The translations under genes were made by a program, and so were the position numbers. Shown here piece after piece: positions 53,225-60,472 of a DNA stretch of 64,000 nucleotides; position 1 is the stretch's first letter; each line of letters opens with the position of its first letter. This DNA is from Rhizobium sp. BK376. Lineage in GTDB: Bacteria > Pseudomonadota > Alphaproteobacteria > Rhizobiales > Rhizobiaceae. The notes under the pieces are model-generated. The model saw nothing but the letters and a program-made list of their open reading frames with translations. It had not been told where the DNA came from and did no database searches. The DNA is taken from contig NZ_SLZG01000022.1 in NCBI RefSeq assembly GCF_004341625.1, forward strand, positions 16,729 to 80,728, read 5' to 3'.

Positions 53225-53796
53225 TGAAGTGGCAGTCAACTCTTCGTTTGGACGACATCGGCGATCGGCACGCATCGAACGGGAACGCGGGCTTTCAAAG
53301 GAAGGGATGATTGGCGCACTCCTCTTCTACGCAATAAGAATCCCCGCCTTGCGGCGGCCCAGCGAGCGAACTTACCTCGGGGAGGGGCGAGAAACAAAGA
53401 AGGCCGCTGCCAGAGCTCATCAAATCTGGCAGCGGCCTTCCGCTGGATTGCCCCCAATCCAGAGCCACAACCATATCGTGAGTTTGATGTTTTGGAAACT
53501 TACCAACTCACACTGCCGGCCGCGAGGTTACCGTTGCTGAGCGCCGATCGGTCTCCGACGGATGACGACGAGCACGAACAGCAAGAGGTGGATTTCGTGC
53601 CAAACTCAATCCGGCCAGTCTTCCGATTGCTCCGTGCAGCGGTAGAAAGCGCGCGTTGAAGAGCTCAATCATTAACGGAGATGATGATTGAGAAGGCGAG
53701 ACGACCATGTGATCGTCTTGTTGCAATCCATCGAGCCTCCTACGGACAAGGACCTCTGGCTGGGCGATCGGATCTCATGGGCCCTGTGCCGACAAA
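53225..53796. other. Gene-poor stretch
   Basis: Apart from the hairpin at 53400-53439 I see no reliable gene. On the minus strand AGGAGG near 53740 precedes a 19-codon frame and, slightly further on, a TTG-started 72-codon frame (53726-53508); both lack coding-like composition. A transcript from the box at 53797 running leftward would end at the hairpin. Confidence 0.3.
53400..53439 (-). terminator. Long perfect hairpin, probable minus-strand terminator
   Basis: AAGGCCGCTGCCAGA (53400-53414) and its exact complement at 53425-53439 form a 15-pair stem with a 10-base loop. On the minus strand the stem is followed by CTTTGTTTCTC, a U-rich tail. On the plus strand there is none, so it should terminate leftward transcription. 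No confident minus-strand gene ends here. Confidence 0.6.
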
Positions 53797-53810
53797 TTGA
53801 CATCGATCAA
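53797..53810. promoter_or_regulatory. FixK/FNR-type box with no conventional gene in range
   Basis: TTGACATCGATCAA is a perfect match. It is centred 204 bp upstream of the exported protein at 54008, with a terminator between. It is therefore better placed to drive a short RNA at about 53845-53970, or a leftward transcript starting near 53762. Confidence 0.6.
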
Positions 53811-53844
53811 CGACCGCGGCTCCAGGAACCGGCATCATGGCAAG

Positions 53845-53970
53845 ATGCTGCGAACGGGCAATTCCACACGCGCTCGTGGGCACTCAAACGCAGGCAGTCA
53901 CCATGTGATGGTGGGATCCCTTCGCATGATGACGACGGCCCCTCGCTCCGAGCCCGGGGCCGCTTTCTTC
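53845..53970 (+). ncRNA. Candidate FixK-controlled small RNA
   Basis: A box centred at 53803.5 predicts a start near 53845 if it sits at -41.5. A G/C hairpin followed by CTTTCTTC ends the unit near 53970, giving an RNA of about 125 nt. A smaller hairpin, CACCATGTGATGGTG (53900-53914), lies inside. No open frame with a ribosome site occupies the interval. Prediction only. Confidence 0.4.
53936..53970 (+). terminator. Rho-independent terminator of the candidate small RNA
   Basis: CGGCCCC (53936-53942) pairs with GGGGCCG (53956-53962) and is followed by CTTTCTTC. It lies 38 bp before the gene at 54008 and would separate it from upstream transcription. Confidence 0.55.
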
Positions 53971-54007
53971 GGAAAAGCTAACGCGTCGTGATCAACGGAG
54001 AAATACC

Positions 54008-54226
54008 ATGTTGAGAATACAACTTTGTGCAATCGCCGCCGCAATGGTTGCGTCTTCTGCAGTCGCAGCCTCCGAATATTACGTCGAGCACGCACCGAAC
54101 AGCAAGACGTGCATGGTCTCGGAAATGAAGCCGGATGGAAAGAAAACGATCGAAGTGAGCGGTGGTCACAAGACCAAAGCTGAGGCAGAAGCAGCCATGA
54201 AGGCAAGCAGCAAATGCGCTCATTGA
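54008..54226 (+). CDS. Small secreted protein
   Basis: This 72-residue protein has a signal peptide (LRIQLCAIAAAMVASSAVAA) and a mature part of about 50 residues with two cysteines (SKTCMVSEMKPDGKK; KASSKCAH), plausibly a disulphide, and a charged helix (TKAEAEAAMKA). It resembles short periplasmic proteins common in Rhizobiales but without known function. GGAG lies seven bases before the ATG. Confidence 0.65.
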   Translation: MLRIQLCAIAAAMVASSAVAASEYYVEHAPNSKTCMVSEMKPDGKKTIEVSGGHKTKAEAEAAMKASSKCAH

Positions 54227-54282
54227 AAGCGCCCGGCACGAGGGCGGGGGAGGCACTTTGTTAACAGCGAGGAGCTATTGAT

Positions 54283-54423
54283 TTGGACGTCGCTGACCAC
54301 AGCGATTCCTCCGATCTTCAAAGGTCGCCCGGATCTTATGTCGGGCGGCTTCTTTCCGACTTCGAATGCCTGATTGCACGGTTACGACGCTATGGCGGCC
54401 AGATCGCCGTTATCAGGCTGTAA
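54283..54423 (+). CDS. Possible 46-residue protein
   Basis: A TTG start about nine bases after GAGGAG opens a frame with a coding-like helix near the end (RLLSDFECLIARLRRYGGQI). Small and without family match; tentative. Confidence 0.28.
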   Translation: MDVADHSDSSDLQRSPGSYVGRLLSDFECLIARLRRYGGQIAVIRL

Positions 54424-54573
54424 AACCGGCGGGACCGAAAGCCTCGTTATGAAAAAGCTCTTCTGGCACCGCGAGCCTGCCAATGACGGTAACCTAGAAT
54501 ACTGTCGATCGCACGTAGGATTGCGACCTTGCAGCGCTTTTGCAACACATAGCCGCGCCCTGGGGTCGAAGCG

Positions 54574-54690
54574 TTGAAACCATATCTTTGGCTATTTATG
54601 ATTGTATCGGGGATCGCGCTTGTCGGGGTGACCGCCTCTGCGATGTCCGAAATATATAGCCTTCTTATGACCGGGGCTTCCGTTTACTGA
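54574..54690 (+). CDS. Possible 38-residue single-helix membrane peptide
   Basis: The frame reads KPYLWLFMIVSGIALVGVTA then SAMSEIYSLLMTGASVY from a TTG start. It has a clean membrane-helix shape with a basic N-terminal residue, but no strong ribosome site. Listed because small one-helix proteins are easily missed. Confidence 0.35.
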   Translation: MKPYLWLFMIVSGIALVGVTASAMSEIYSLLMTGASVY

Positions 54691-55112
54691 GGAGGCAGCT
54701 CGAAAACGACCACCGGCATTCCAAATGCCAGCATTCTTGATCGACCAACCGGTCTTGGAGATTGCAGGGGAGAGGAGAGGAGAGGAGAGGAGAGGAGAGG
54801 AGAGGCGCTGCCGCTCCGACCAGCTTGATCGAAGCCCACGCCCTGGTCGGCTAGCCAGGGCATTGATCCGAGCCAGCTCGATTTTTGCTTCGATTTTCGC
54901 GGCCAGGTGTCAGACCAGCGAGGATGGAAAAGCTGAACGGCAAACTGGGCCCTGGGTTACGGCGGTCAGCCTCCAGATAATGGAGCGCTTCACGTGTCGC
55001 GATGTCAATCAGGCGGTGGAAGCAGCGGTCGCAGCAATTTAGTGACCCACTCTTGTTCTGTCGCGCCCGCCTTCCGTGTTCGAATACAGCTGGAGTAAAA
55101 GGGAGATTTTCG
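54691..55112. other. Gene-poor stretch containing a pentanucleotide repeat
   Basis: This is 422 bp without a convincing gene. It holds the AGAGG repeat at 54771-54805. An open frame crosses the repeat from 54725 to 55042, but its translation there is only repeated Arg/Glu/Gly and the rest resembles no protein. Confidence 0.35.
54771..54805 (+). repeat. Pentanucleotide microsatellite (AGAGG)7
   Basis: Seven perfect head-to-tail copies of AGAGG, all purine on this strand. Such tracts mutate by slippage. Each unit also contains a Shine-Dalgarno-like GAGG core. It lies 308 bp upstream of the zeta-like gene at 55113. Confidence 0.9.
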
Positions 55113-55433
55113 ATGGCTAGCATAGATACAGACGTCATGAGAATGGTCCGGCGCAACAAGCTGGTCGGCATGTGGGCGGCGAAAAAACTGGCCCTTGTCG
55201 GCGAAGAGGCCAAGGCATACTCGGATGAGCTTGGAAGGGCGGCAGTCGACGTCAGACGCAATGACATCCTCGCCACGCTCCGAAAAGACTTTCTGGCAGC
55301 AGGAGTTGCTCAATCCGACGAGGATATTCTGGCAGTCATGAACCAATCATGGCTTGCGGCCGGAAAACCAGCAAACGGCAGAGACGCCACCGATGGGGCG
55401 GCGCTGCAAATCGCCCGTAATCTGATGAGATAG
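55113..55433 (+). CDS. Second zeta-like (DUF1476) protein lacking the inhibitory N-terminus
   Basis: This 106-residue protein has the core VRRNKLVGMWAAKKLALVGE and KDFLAAGVAQSDEDILAVMN, clearly that of the F1-ATPase zeta family. Before the RRNK motif it has only about 12 residues (MASIDTDVMRMV), whereas zeta proteins and the copy at 27657 have 25 or more, forming the inhibitory helix. It may be a non-inhibitory paralogue or a nucleotide-binding regulator. The start at 55113 has GGGAG seven bases upstream. No FixK-type box was seen. Confidence 0.78.
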   Translation: MASIDTDVMRMVRRNKLVGMWAAKKLALVGEEAKAYSDELGRAAVDVRRNDILATLRKDFLAAGVAQSDEDILAVMNQSWLAAGKPANGRDATDGAALQIARNLMR

Positions 55434-55832
55434 GGCTAACGGCAGTCGCAGCGGCTCAGGCTTTCGCGGCACAGACCTGGGCTCGCGTTCGGTCGCTCGT
55501 TTGAAAATTGAGCCTGCTTTGGGTTCCTGACCGTCCTGCCAAAGGATGGTGTCACGATCGCTTGTCTCTCCAGGACGAGGCGACGCGAAACTGTTGCGAA
55601 AGAAAGGCGGCGCTCTGAAAATCCCACCGGCCGGCGCCCATCGATTAGGCCGGAGAAAATCCGGTGCTGAAGCCTTTGTCCGCCAGACCCTGCGTTAAGG
55701 GGGCACTCATCGGATATGTCGCGAAAATCGTATCAACTCGGCCGTCAACGACGTGTCTCGACAGGCGTCGCAGGGCAAGACGGCGTCATGACGGACCGTC
55801 CCGCTTCCCACCCTTGATGAGAGGAGCCCGGT
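55434..55832. other. Intergenic stretch without a recognisable gene
   Basis: These 399 bp lie between the zeta-like gene and the convergent USP. I see no gene, no FixK-type box and no strong hairpin. Confidence 0.35.
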
Positions 55833-56258
55833 TTACCGGCAGATGTGTATCGAGCAACGTGCCTCGCGGGCGACCTTGTCCGCCGTCGATCCGAAAAGCC
55901 TGCTAAGAAGGCCCTGCTCGTGGGCGGAAACAACGATGAGATCCGCATCGATTTCCTCGGCGACATCGAGGATCGTTCGTGCCGCGCCGCCCGTCCGTAC
56001 ACGCAGCACCGCCGGCACTGAGAGCTGTTGGCTCAACTCCGCCAAACTGCGTTCTGCAGCAGCGAGAAGCTTTGAGGCATTTGGATCCTCGATTCCTGCG
56101 GGGTTTCCTGCGGAGCTGACCGGGAACTCCTCAAGGGCATGCACAAGGTAAAGCGTCCCGCCAGGCGACAGCAGCTCCTTAGAGATCTTGATAAGGTGAC
56201 GCGCGCGCTCCTGCGACTTCAGGCCGATGGCGCAAACGATCCGCTCAAACAAACTCAT
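55833..56258 (-). CDS. Universal stress protein (single UspA domain)
   Basis: This 141-residue paralogue of the USP at 14499 shares MSLFERIVCAIGLKSQERAR, SPGGTLYLVHALEEFPVSSA, SRLFGSTADKVAREARCSIH and the ending SIHICR. The nucleotide-loop glycines are altered in the same way (SAHEQGLLSRLFGS). A weak GGA precedes ATG 56258, and no FixK-type box is seen in the 150 bp upstream. Confidence 0.85.
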   Translation of the reverse strand: MSLFERIVCAIGLKSQERARHLIKISKELLSPGGTLYLVHALEEFPVSSAGNPAGIEDPNASKLLAAAERSLAELSQQLSVPAVLRVRTGGAARTILDVAEEIDADLIVVSAHEQGLLSRLFGSTADKVAREARCSIHICR

Positions 56259-56413
56259 CCTGTTCCACTCGCATAGTCCGACATCTCCGGCTTCCTCCGG
56301 GCTGGTTCGACCTGCCTGTTGGCGCTCCAATCACCAGTGATCCAGTCTTACAAGGTCACATCAGGTACCGGCAATGCGCCGCTGCCGACCGCGGTCGCAC
56401 AGCACTGCTTGCT

Positions 56414-57454
56414 TCATGCCGCTCTTATGATGACTTTGAGAGCATGGCTGGTCGCGGCCGCAGAAAAGGTCGCGTAGGCCTCGTCGATTTGATCGAGTTC
56501 AAAGTGGTGCGTGATCAGGGTCTTCGGATTGATCCTGCCGGACTGTACCGACTTGAGCAGCGTGGGTGTCGAGACGGTATCGACCAGCCTTGTGGTGATC
56601 GATATGTTTTGTGACCATAGCCGTTCGAGATGCAGGTCCGCTTTGGTGCCATGCACGCCGATATTCGCAATTGTGCCTCCTGGCGCAATGATGTCCTGGC
56701 AGAATTCGAAGGACGCGGGAATTCCAACGGCTTCGATGGCCGTGTCCACACCTTTGCCGTCGGTGAAATCAAGAACTTTTTGCCTGGCACGTTCATCGTC
56801 AGCCCGAAGGATCTGCGTGGCTCCAAATCGCTGCGCGACTGACAGCCGGTTGTCATCGACATCAATCATGATAACGACGGCGGGCGAAAAGAACTGTGCC
56901 GTCAACAGCGCGGCAAGACCGATCGGACCCGAGCCGACAATTGCGACCGTTGAGCCGGGCTGGACCTTGCCGTTGAGGACCCCGCATTCAAAACCGGTCG
57001 GCAAAATGTCGCTCAGCATGACGAGGGCCTCTTCATCCGCGTCCGGCGGGATCGGATAAAGGCTTGTATCGGCAAGCGGAATGCGAACATATTCGGCTTG
57101 CGTTCCATCGATCGTGTTGCCCAGTATCCAGCCCCCGGTCTTGCAATGCGAATACATGCCGCGCCGGCAATACTCGCATTTGCCGCAGGCTGAAATACAG
57201 GAAACGAGGACGCGATCCCCGATCTTAAAGTTGCTGACGTCCGTCCCGACATCGTCAATCACGCCCACCCCTTCGTGCCCGAGAATTCGCCCCGGCAAAC
57301 AGGATGGCACGTCGCCCTTCAATATATGCAGATCGGTGCCGCAGATCGTCGTCAGGTTCATCTTGACGATCGCGTCCGTCGGCACGGTGACCCGTGGCAT
57401 GGGTCTGTCGAGCAGGGCCTTTCGGCCAGGTCCCTCGTAGACTAAAGCTTTCAT
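56414..57454 (-). CDS. Zinc-dependent alcohol dehydrogenase (MDR family)
   Basis: This 346-residue enzyme has catalytic zinc ligands C38 and H60-E61 (TICGTDLHILKGD; RILGHEGVGVID). Structural zinc cysteines are C90, C93, C96 and C104 (SACGKCEYCRRGMYSHC). The Rossmann motif is VAIVGSGPIGLAALLTAQ. The sequence groups with bacterial threonine/sorbitol/alcohol dehydrogenases that oxidise small alcohols with NAD+. GGGGAAGG lies close upstream of ATG 57454. A FixK-type box at 57802, about 350 bp upstream, could drive it through a long leader. Confidence 0.9.
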   Translation of the reverse strand: MKALVYEGPGRKALLDRPMPRVTVPTDAIVKMNLTTICGTDLHILKGDVPSCLPGRILGHEGVGVIDDVGTDVSNFKIGDRVLVSCISACGKCEYCRRGMYSHCKTGGWILGNTIDGTQAEYVRIPLADTSLYPIPPDADEEALVMLSDILPTGFECGVLNGKVQPGSTVAIVGSGPIGLAALLTAQFFSPAVVIMIDVDDNRLSVAQRFGATQILRADDERARQKVLDFTDGKGVDTAIEAVGIPASFEFCQDIIAPGGTIANIGVHGTKADLHLERLWSQNISITTRLVDTVSTPTLLKSVQSGRINPKTLITHHFELDQIDEAYATFSAAATSHALKVIIRAA

Positions 57455-58149
57455 GATCCTTCCCCGTGTCGTCCTGCAGGTAGTCCTGCCGGCGTCATCG
57501 TTTGTGGTGCAGAGCATCTGCGACCGGCATCATTGCGGATGAAGATCGCTCGCAGCGTTTCTCGGGCCTGCGTTCAGGTCGGGCCTGCCGTGCGTCGTCT
57601 CTCGTGGGACGCAAAGCTGGTACCCGCGCCGATCGGCCTCGTCAAAGGCCGACCGCCGTGCAGATCGCGCGTCATCAGCCGTAATGATCGCCGACGGATT
57701 TCATCAATTCGCCGATCGCAGGGCCACTCTCAGTTTGAAACAGGCATGAGTGCGTGCTCCGAACCTCTTTTGCCAGCATGTGCAATTTCCGGCTCCTGGC
57801 CTTGATCTGGATCAAACGTCCGTATTGGCACCGAGATTCGACAGGAGGGATGGATAGGCGCCAGCAGGTCCCCGCCCGAGCCGCGCCTCATGGATATGCT
57901 TTCAAGGCAGCCGGACAAGGAGAACGCATCTGATCGACGCCGGGTGCGGAATCAAGTGTCGCCGTGGCGCCCGTGACACGGACCGTCATGCTTTCGATGG
58001 CGATTGCCATGCCTGCTTGGCGAGGTTCTGACCTGGCGCCATGTCATCGCTAATGTAGTCACAGGGTCGCTCTCGCTCACGCAATCGCGACCACGGGCGA
58101 TGGTCTGGCTACTGCCTTGGAGATCGCCGGCTGGCTGCCAAGGCGGCAT
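57455..58149. other. Long intergenic stretch with one FixK/FNR-type box at 57802-57815
   Basis: These 695 bp have no convincing gene. The perfect palindrome TTGATCTGGATCAA (57802-57815) is the only strong signal. It is about 350 bp from the dehydrogenase start on the minus strand, and no plus-strand gene begins within 1.2 kb. A hairpin-like pair, GATCGGCCT/AGGCCGACC, lies at about 57639-57662. The remainder may be a decayed gene or a leader RNA. Confidence 0.4.
57802..57815. promoter_or_regulatory. FixK/FNR-type box in a gene-free stretch
   Basis: TTGATCTGGATCAA is a perfect and fully symmetric-looking match. The likely target is the alcohol dehydrogenase (leader of about 310 nt) or an unrecognised RNA on either strand. 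Confidence 0.55.
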
Positions 58150-58605
58150 CTATTCGAAAAGAGCCGCAAGATGAGTTTCGATCTCATCGATAGGAAGCTT
58201 CGTCAGGTCCTTGGCGATCTCCGCAGCGACAATTGCCTTCGTCTTCATGTCAATCCTATCCCGCAGCTGGCCGAGCGGCCTCGGCGGTGCCACGATCACG
58301 AGACGCCCCACCGAACCGTCAGCGACAAGGTCATCGATTTTTCTTGCGACATCGGCCAGGAATTCGTCTTCGGCAGCAAGGTGGAGATCATATTGCCCGA
58401 CAGCGCTGCGCGATGTGCCGCCCGATGAAACGACACGGCCGGGACGGTCCGTGCCCATCTGCCTGGCTGCCGGGGCATGCATGGTGGAGTGATCGACGAC
58501 AACAAGATTGAGCAACTGCGCATCTCCGTCGTTTCGAAGAAAAAGCGCACGGGCTCCATCACAGACAAGGACCCAATCTTTCCATCCAATTCGCAATTTC
58601 GACAT
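58150..58605 (-). CDS. Host_attach family protein
   Basis: This 151-residue protein matches the 'protein required for attachment to host cells' family: WVLVCDGARALFLRNDGDAQ at the N-terminus, EDEFLADVARKIDDLVADGS, LVIVAPPRPLGQLRDRI, and a C-terminal segment KDLTKLPIDEIETHLAALF. The family was named from Agrobacterium attachment loci and resembles release-factor-1-like (baeRF) domains; a cytosolic role is likely despite the name. A near-consensus FixK box lies 98 bp upstream. Confidence 0.85.
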   Translation of the reverse strand: MSKLRIGWKDWVLVCDGARALFLRNDGDAQLLNLVVVDHSTMHAPAARQMGTDRPGRVVSSGGTSRSAVGQYDLHLAAEDEFLADVARKIDDLVADGSVGRLVIVAPPRPLGQLRDRIDMKTKAIVAAEIAKDLTKLPIDEIETHLAALFE

Positions 58606-59111
58606 GGTTCCTATCCTTCCAAAGTGTACCCACTTGACGTATGTCGCGGCAAGTGATCCGGCACAAAGATCCTAGCAAAGCTGAGCTGCTTCGCATTTGC
58701 GGCAGGTCAAAACCCGTTTGCGGGCTGAAGGGGCAGACGTCGGTGCTCGCCTAAGCCGTCGCCAGGCCCGCGGGCCAGCACAGGGACTGCAGTGTCATCA
58801 GCTAATCCGAGCACTGGCACCGGTTCGATCCGGCCCGGTTGACGCCCTGCAAGCACCCCCCGGGGTCACGCGATTGCGCTCTTCAGGCAACCTCGTCAAC
58901 ATCCCCCGATCGAAAAGTATTGCCTTGCAGGCTTCGGGACATCCCGTTCTTCGCCCATATTACGCGTGAGCCGAATCGGTCCCCGTCGGCATCAGAGCCC
59001 TGTGGGGCGATTTCTTGGCTGCGGTTTGAGGAGGATCAAGTCGACCCGCCCGCATTCGGGATAGAAGTCCTCCGTCAGGGCGATGTGGCCCGGTTTGAGG
59101 GGGTACGGACT
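58606..59111. promoter_or_regulatory. Divergent control region between the Host_attach and USP genes
   Basis: These 506 bp have no gene. They hold a near-consensus box TTGCGGCAGGTCAA (58697-58710), 98 bp from the Host_attach start, and a perfect box TTGAGGAGGATCAA (59026-59039), 79 bp before the USP start. One box serves each direction. Confidence 0.5.
59026..59039. promoter_or_regulatory. FixK/FNR-type box upstream of USP copy D
   Basis: TTGAGGAGGATCAA is a perfect match centred 79 bp before ATG 59112. Confidence 0.62.
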
Positions 59112-59948
59112 ATGACAATAAAGACCATTCTTTGCATCGTCGGCATGGATCACACCAACGACGATATTTCATCTTGCGTCGAGCTCTGCAGACAGGTGGA
59201 TGCTCACCTTACCTTGCTCGTCATCCCGCTCGATGCGACCTCGCCCCTTGGAGACTACGCGATTACCCCGGCGTCGATCTGGTTCGAAGAGCATCGGCGA
59301 ACTTCCGAACGCCTCGCTTCCAAGGTCACCGACCTGAAAGAGAAGCTCTCCAACGCTGGAATTTCATTCGACGTTGAGGGTGAGTGGATGGACGTGGAAT
59401 GGGCGCCGAGCGATATCGGCGAGCGCGCCCGGTATGCGGACCTGATCCTCGCCAGTGCCAGTGTCCTTGCGGATGGCACGCTCAAGACGGCGGTACTGGA
59501 AGCTGGACTATTTGATGCAATGTGTCCGATCCTGATGATCCCGATTCCCGGCAAAGCAACGCTCAAACCGAAGACGGTGCTCCTGGCATGGGATTCAAGT
59601 CTTGAGGCAGGGCGTTCGGCAAAAGAAGCGCTCGACATCATGGCAGGGGCGGACGCGGTTCATGTCACGATGGTTGATCCCGACGCTGCGCGCGGACGAA
59701 ATGGAGAAGAGCCCGGCGCGGACATTGCGCTGTATCTGACACGACATGATATCGCTGTCACTGTCGATCGGCTGCCGAGCGGCGGGCGAGAGGTGGGCGA
59801 CGTACTCGCGCAGCACGCCATCGATATCTCGGCTGATCTCATTGTCATGGGCGGCTATGGACACTCAAGACTGCGCGAGCGTGTGTTTGGCGGCCTGACC
59901 CGGACGTTCACGACGAAGCCGCCATCGACCATCTTCATTGCGCGGTAG
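59112..59948 (+). CDS. Tandem universal stress protein (copy D)
   Basis: This 278-residue two-domain UspA protein opens MTIKTILCIVGMDHTNDDIS. It is related to the 33662/43436 pair through the shared block NGEEPGADIALYLTRHDIAV but keeps the complete nucleotide loop GGYGHSRLRERVFGGLTRT. A long in-frame extension upstream has no ribosome site, so the start is set at 59112. It is followed after 29 bp by a small acetyltransferase-like gene. Confidence 0.88.
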   Translation: MTIKTILCIVGMDHTNDDISSCVELCRQVDAHLTLLVIPLDATSPLGDYAITPASIWFEEHRRTSERLASKVTDLKEKLSNAGISFDVEGEWMDVEWAPSDIGERARYADLILASASVLADGTLKTAVLEAGLFDAMCPILMIPIPGKATLKPKTVLLAWDSSLEAGRSAKEALDIMAGADAVHVTMVDPDAARGRNGEEPGADIALYLTRHDIAVTVDRLPSGGREVGDVLAQHAIDISADLIVMGGYGHSRLRERVFGGLTRTFTTKPPSTIFIAR

Positions 59949-59977
59949 CGCGTGCCAGCGAAAGGGACGGCGACGCT

Positions 59978-60445
59978 ATGAGCGAGCTTTTTCGAGGACC
60001 GAAGACAACCCGCGCCTATCACGTCGAGCCGCTTCAGCCAGGTGACGTCGACAGGGCCTTTCTTGTCGTCGCGACGGTTGCAAGAACGCTGTCACTCGAA
60101 GAGTGGAAACGGTTCTGTGCCGCAATCGATGACAAGCCATGGGGCGGCCAGCGGCGGGTCTGGATCGCCAAGACCGAAGCTGGGATCGTACGAGGGGTCG
60201 CAGTGGGCCGGCTGGAGAAGCACGACGTCTTTGGGACGATACTGGATATCCCGCTCTTTACGACTGCGTCGGCTGCCGATGACCGGGGAGTGGCGCGAGC
60301 GCTCATCGACTACCTGAGCTGTCTTGCCCGGGCGGCAACGTGCCGTTCGATCCGGTTCTGGACGATTCTGGGAGACAATTGGGAGCGAATGGCTGTCTCC
60401 GAGGAAATCGGACGCTCGGACATTGGGGTGCAGCTCCTGGTGTAG
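59978..60445 (+). CDS. GNAT-like acetyltransferase domain protein
   Basis: This 155-residue protein begins with beta-alpha segments (YHVEPLQPGDVDRAFLVVAT) and continues through GIVRGVAVGRLEKHDVFGTI and the acetyl-CoA-loop-like DDRGVARALIDYLSCLARAA (compare R/Q-x-x-G-x-G/A), then an exposed strand (CRSIRFWTILGDN). The motif is imperfect, so the family call is moderate. It shares a transcript with USP copy D and converges on the OmpR-type regulator. Confidence 0.55.
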   Translation: MSELFRGPKTTRAYHVEPLQPGDVDRAFLVVATVARTLSLEEWKRFCAAIDDKPWGGQRRVWIAKTEAGIVRGVAVGRLEKHDVFGTILDIPLFTTASAADDRGVARALIDYLSCLARAATCRSIRFWTILGDNWERMAVSEEIGRSDIGVQLLV

Positions 60446-60472
60446 TGGACACGGCTGTCGCAGCGCATGACG

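Noticed and set aside
53508..53726. 72-codon minus-strand frame near the box at 53797
   Set aside because: Only a TTG start and Ser/Arg/Pro-rich translation; the AGGAGG nearby fits a different, 19-codon frame. Not convincing as a protein.
54725..55042. 105-codon frame running through the AGAGG repeat
   Set aside because: Translation is repeat-derived Arg/Glu/Gly followed by non-protein-like sequence; no ribosome site.
56489..56502. Perfect TTGA-N6-TCAA match inside the alcohol dehydrogenase gene
   Set aside because: It lies deep in coding sequence near the gene end, with no downstream start; treated as a chance match rather than a regulatory box.
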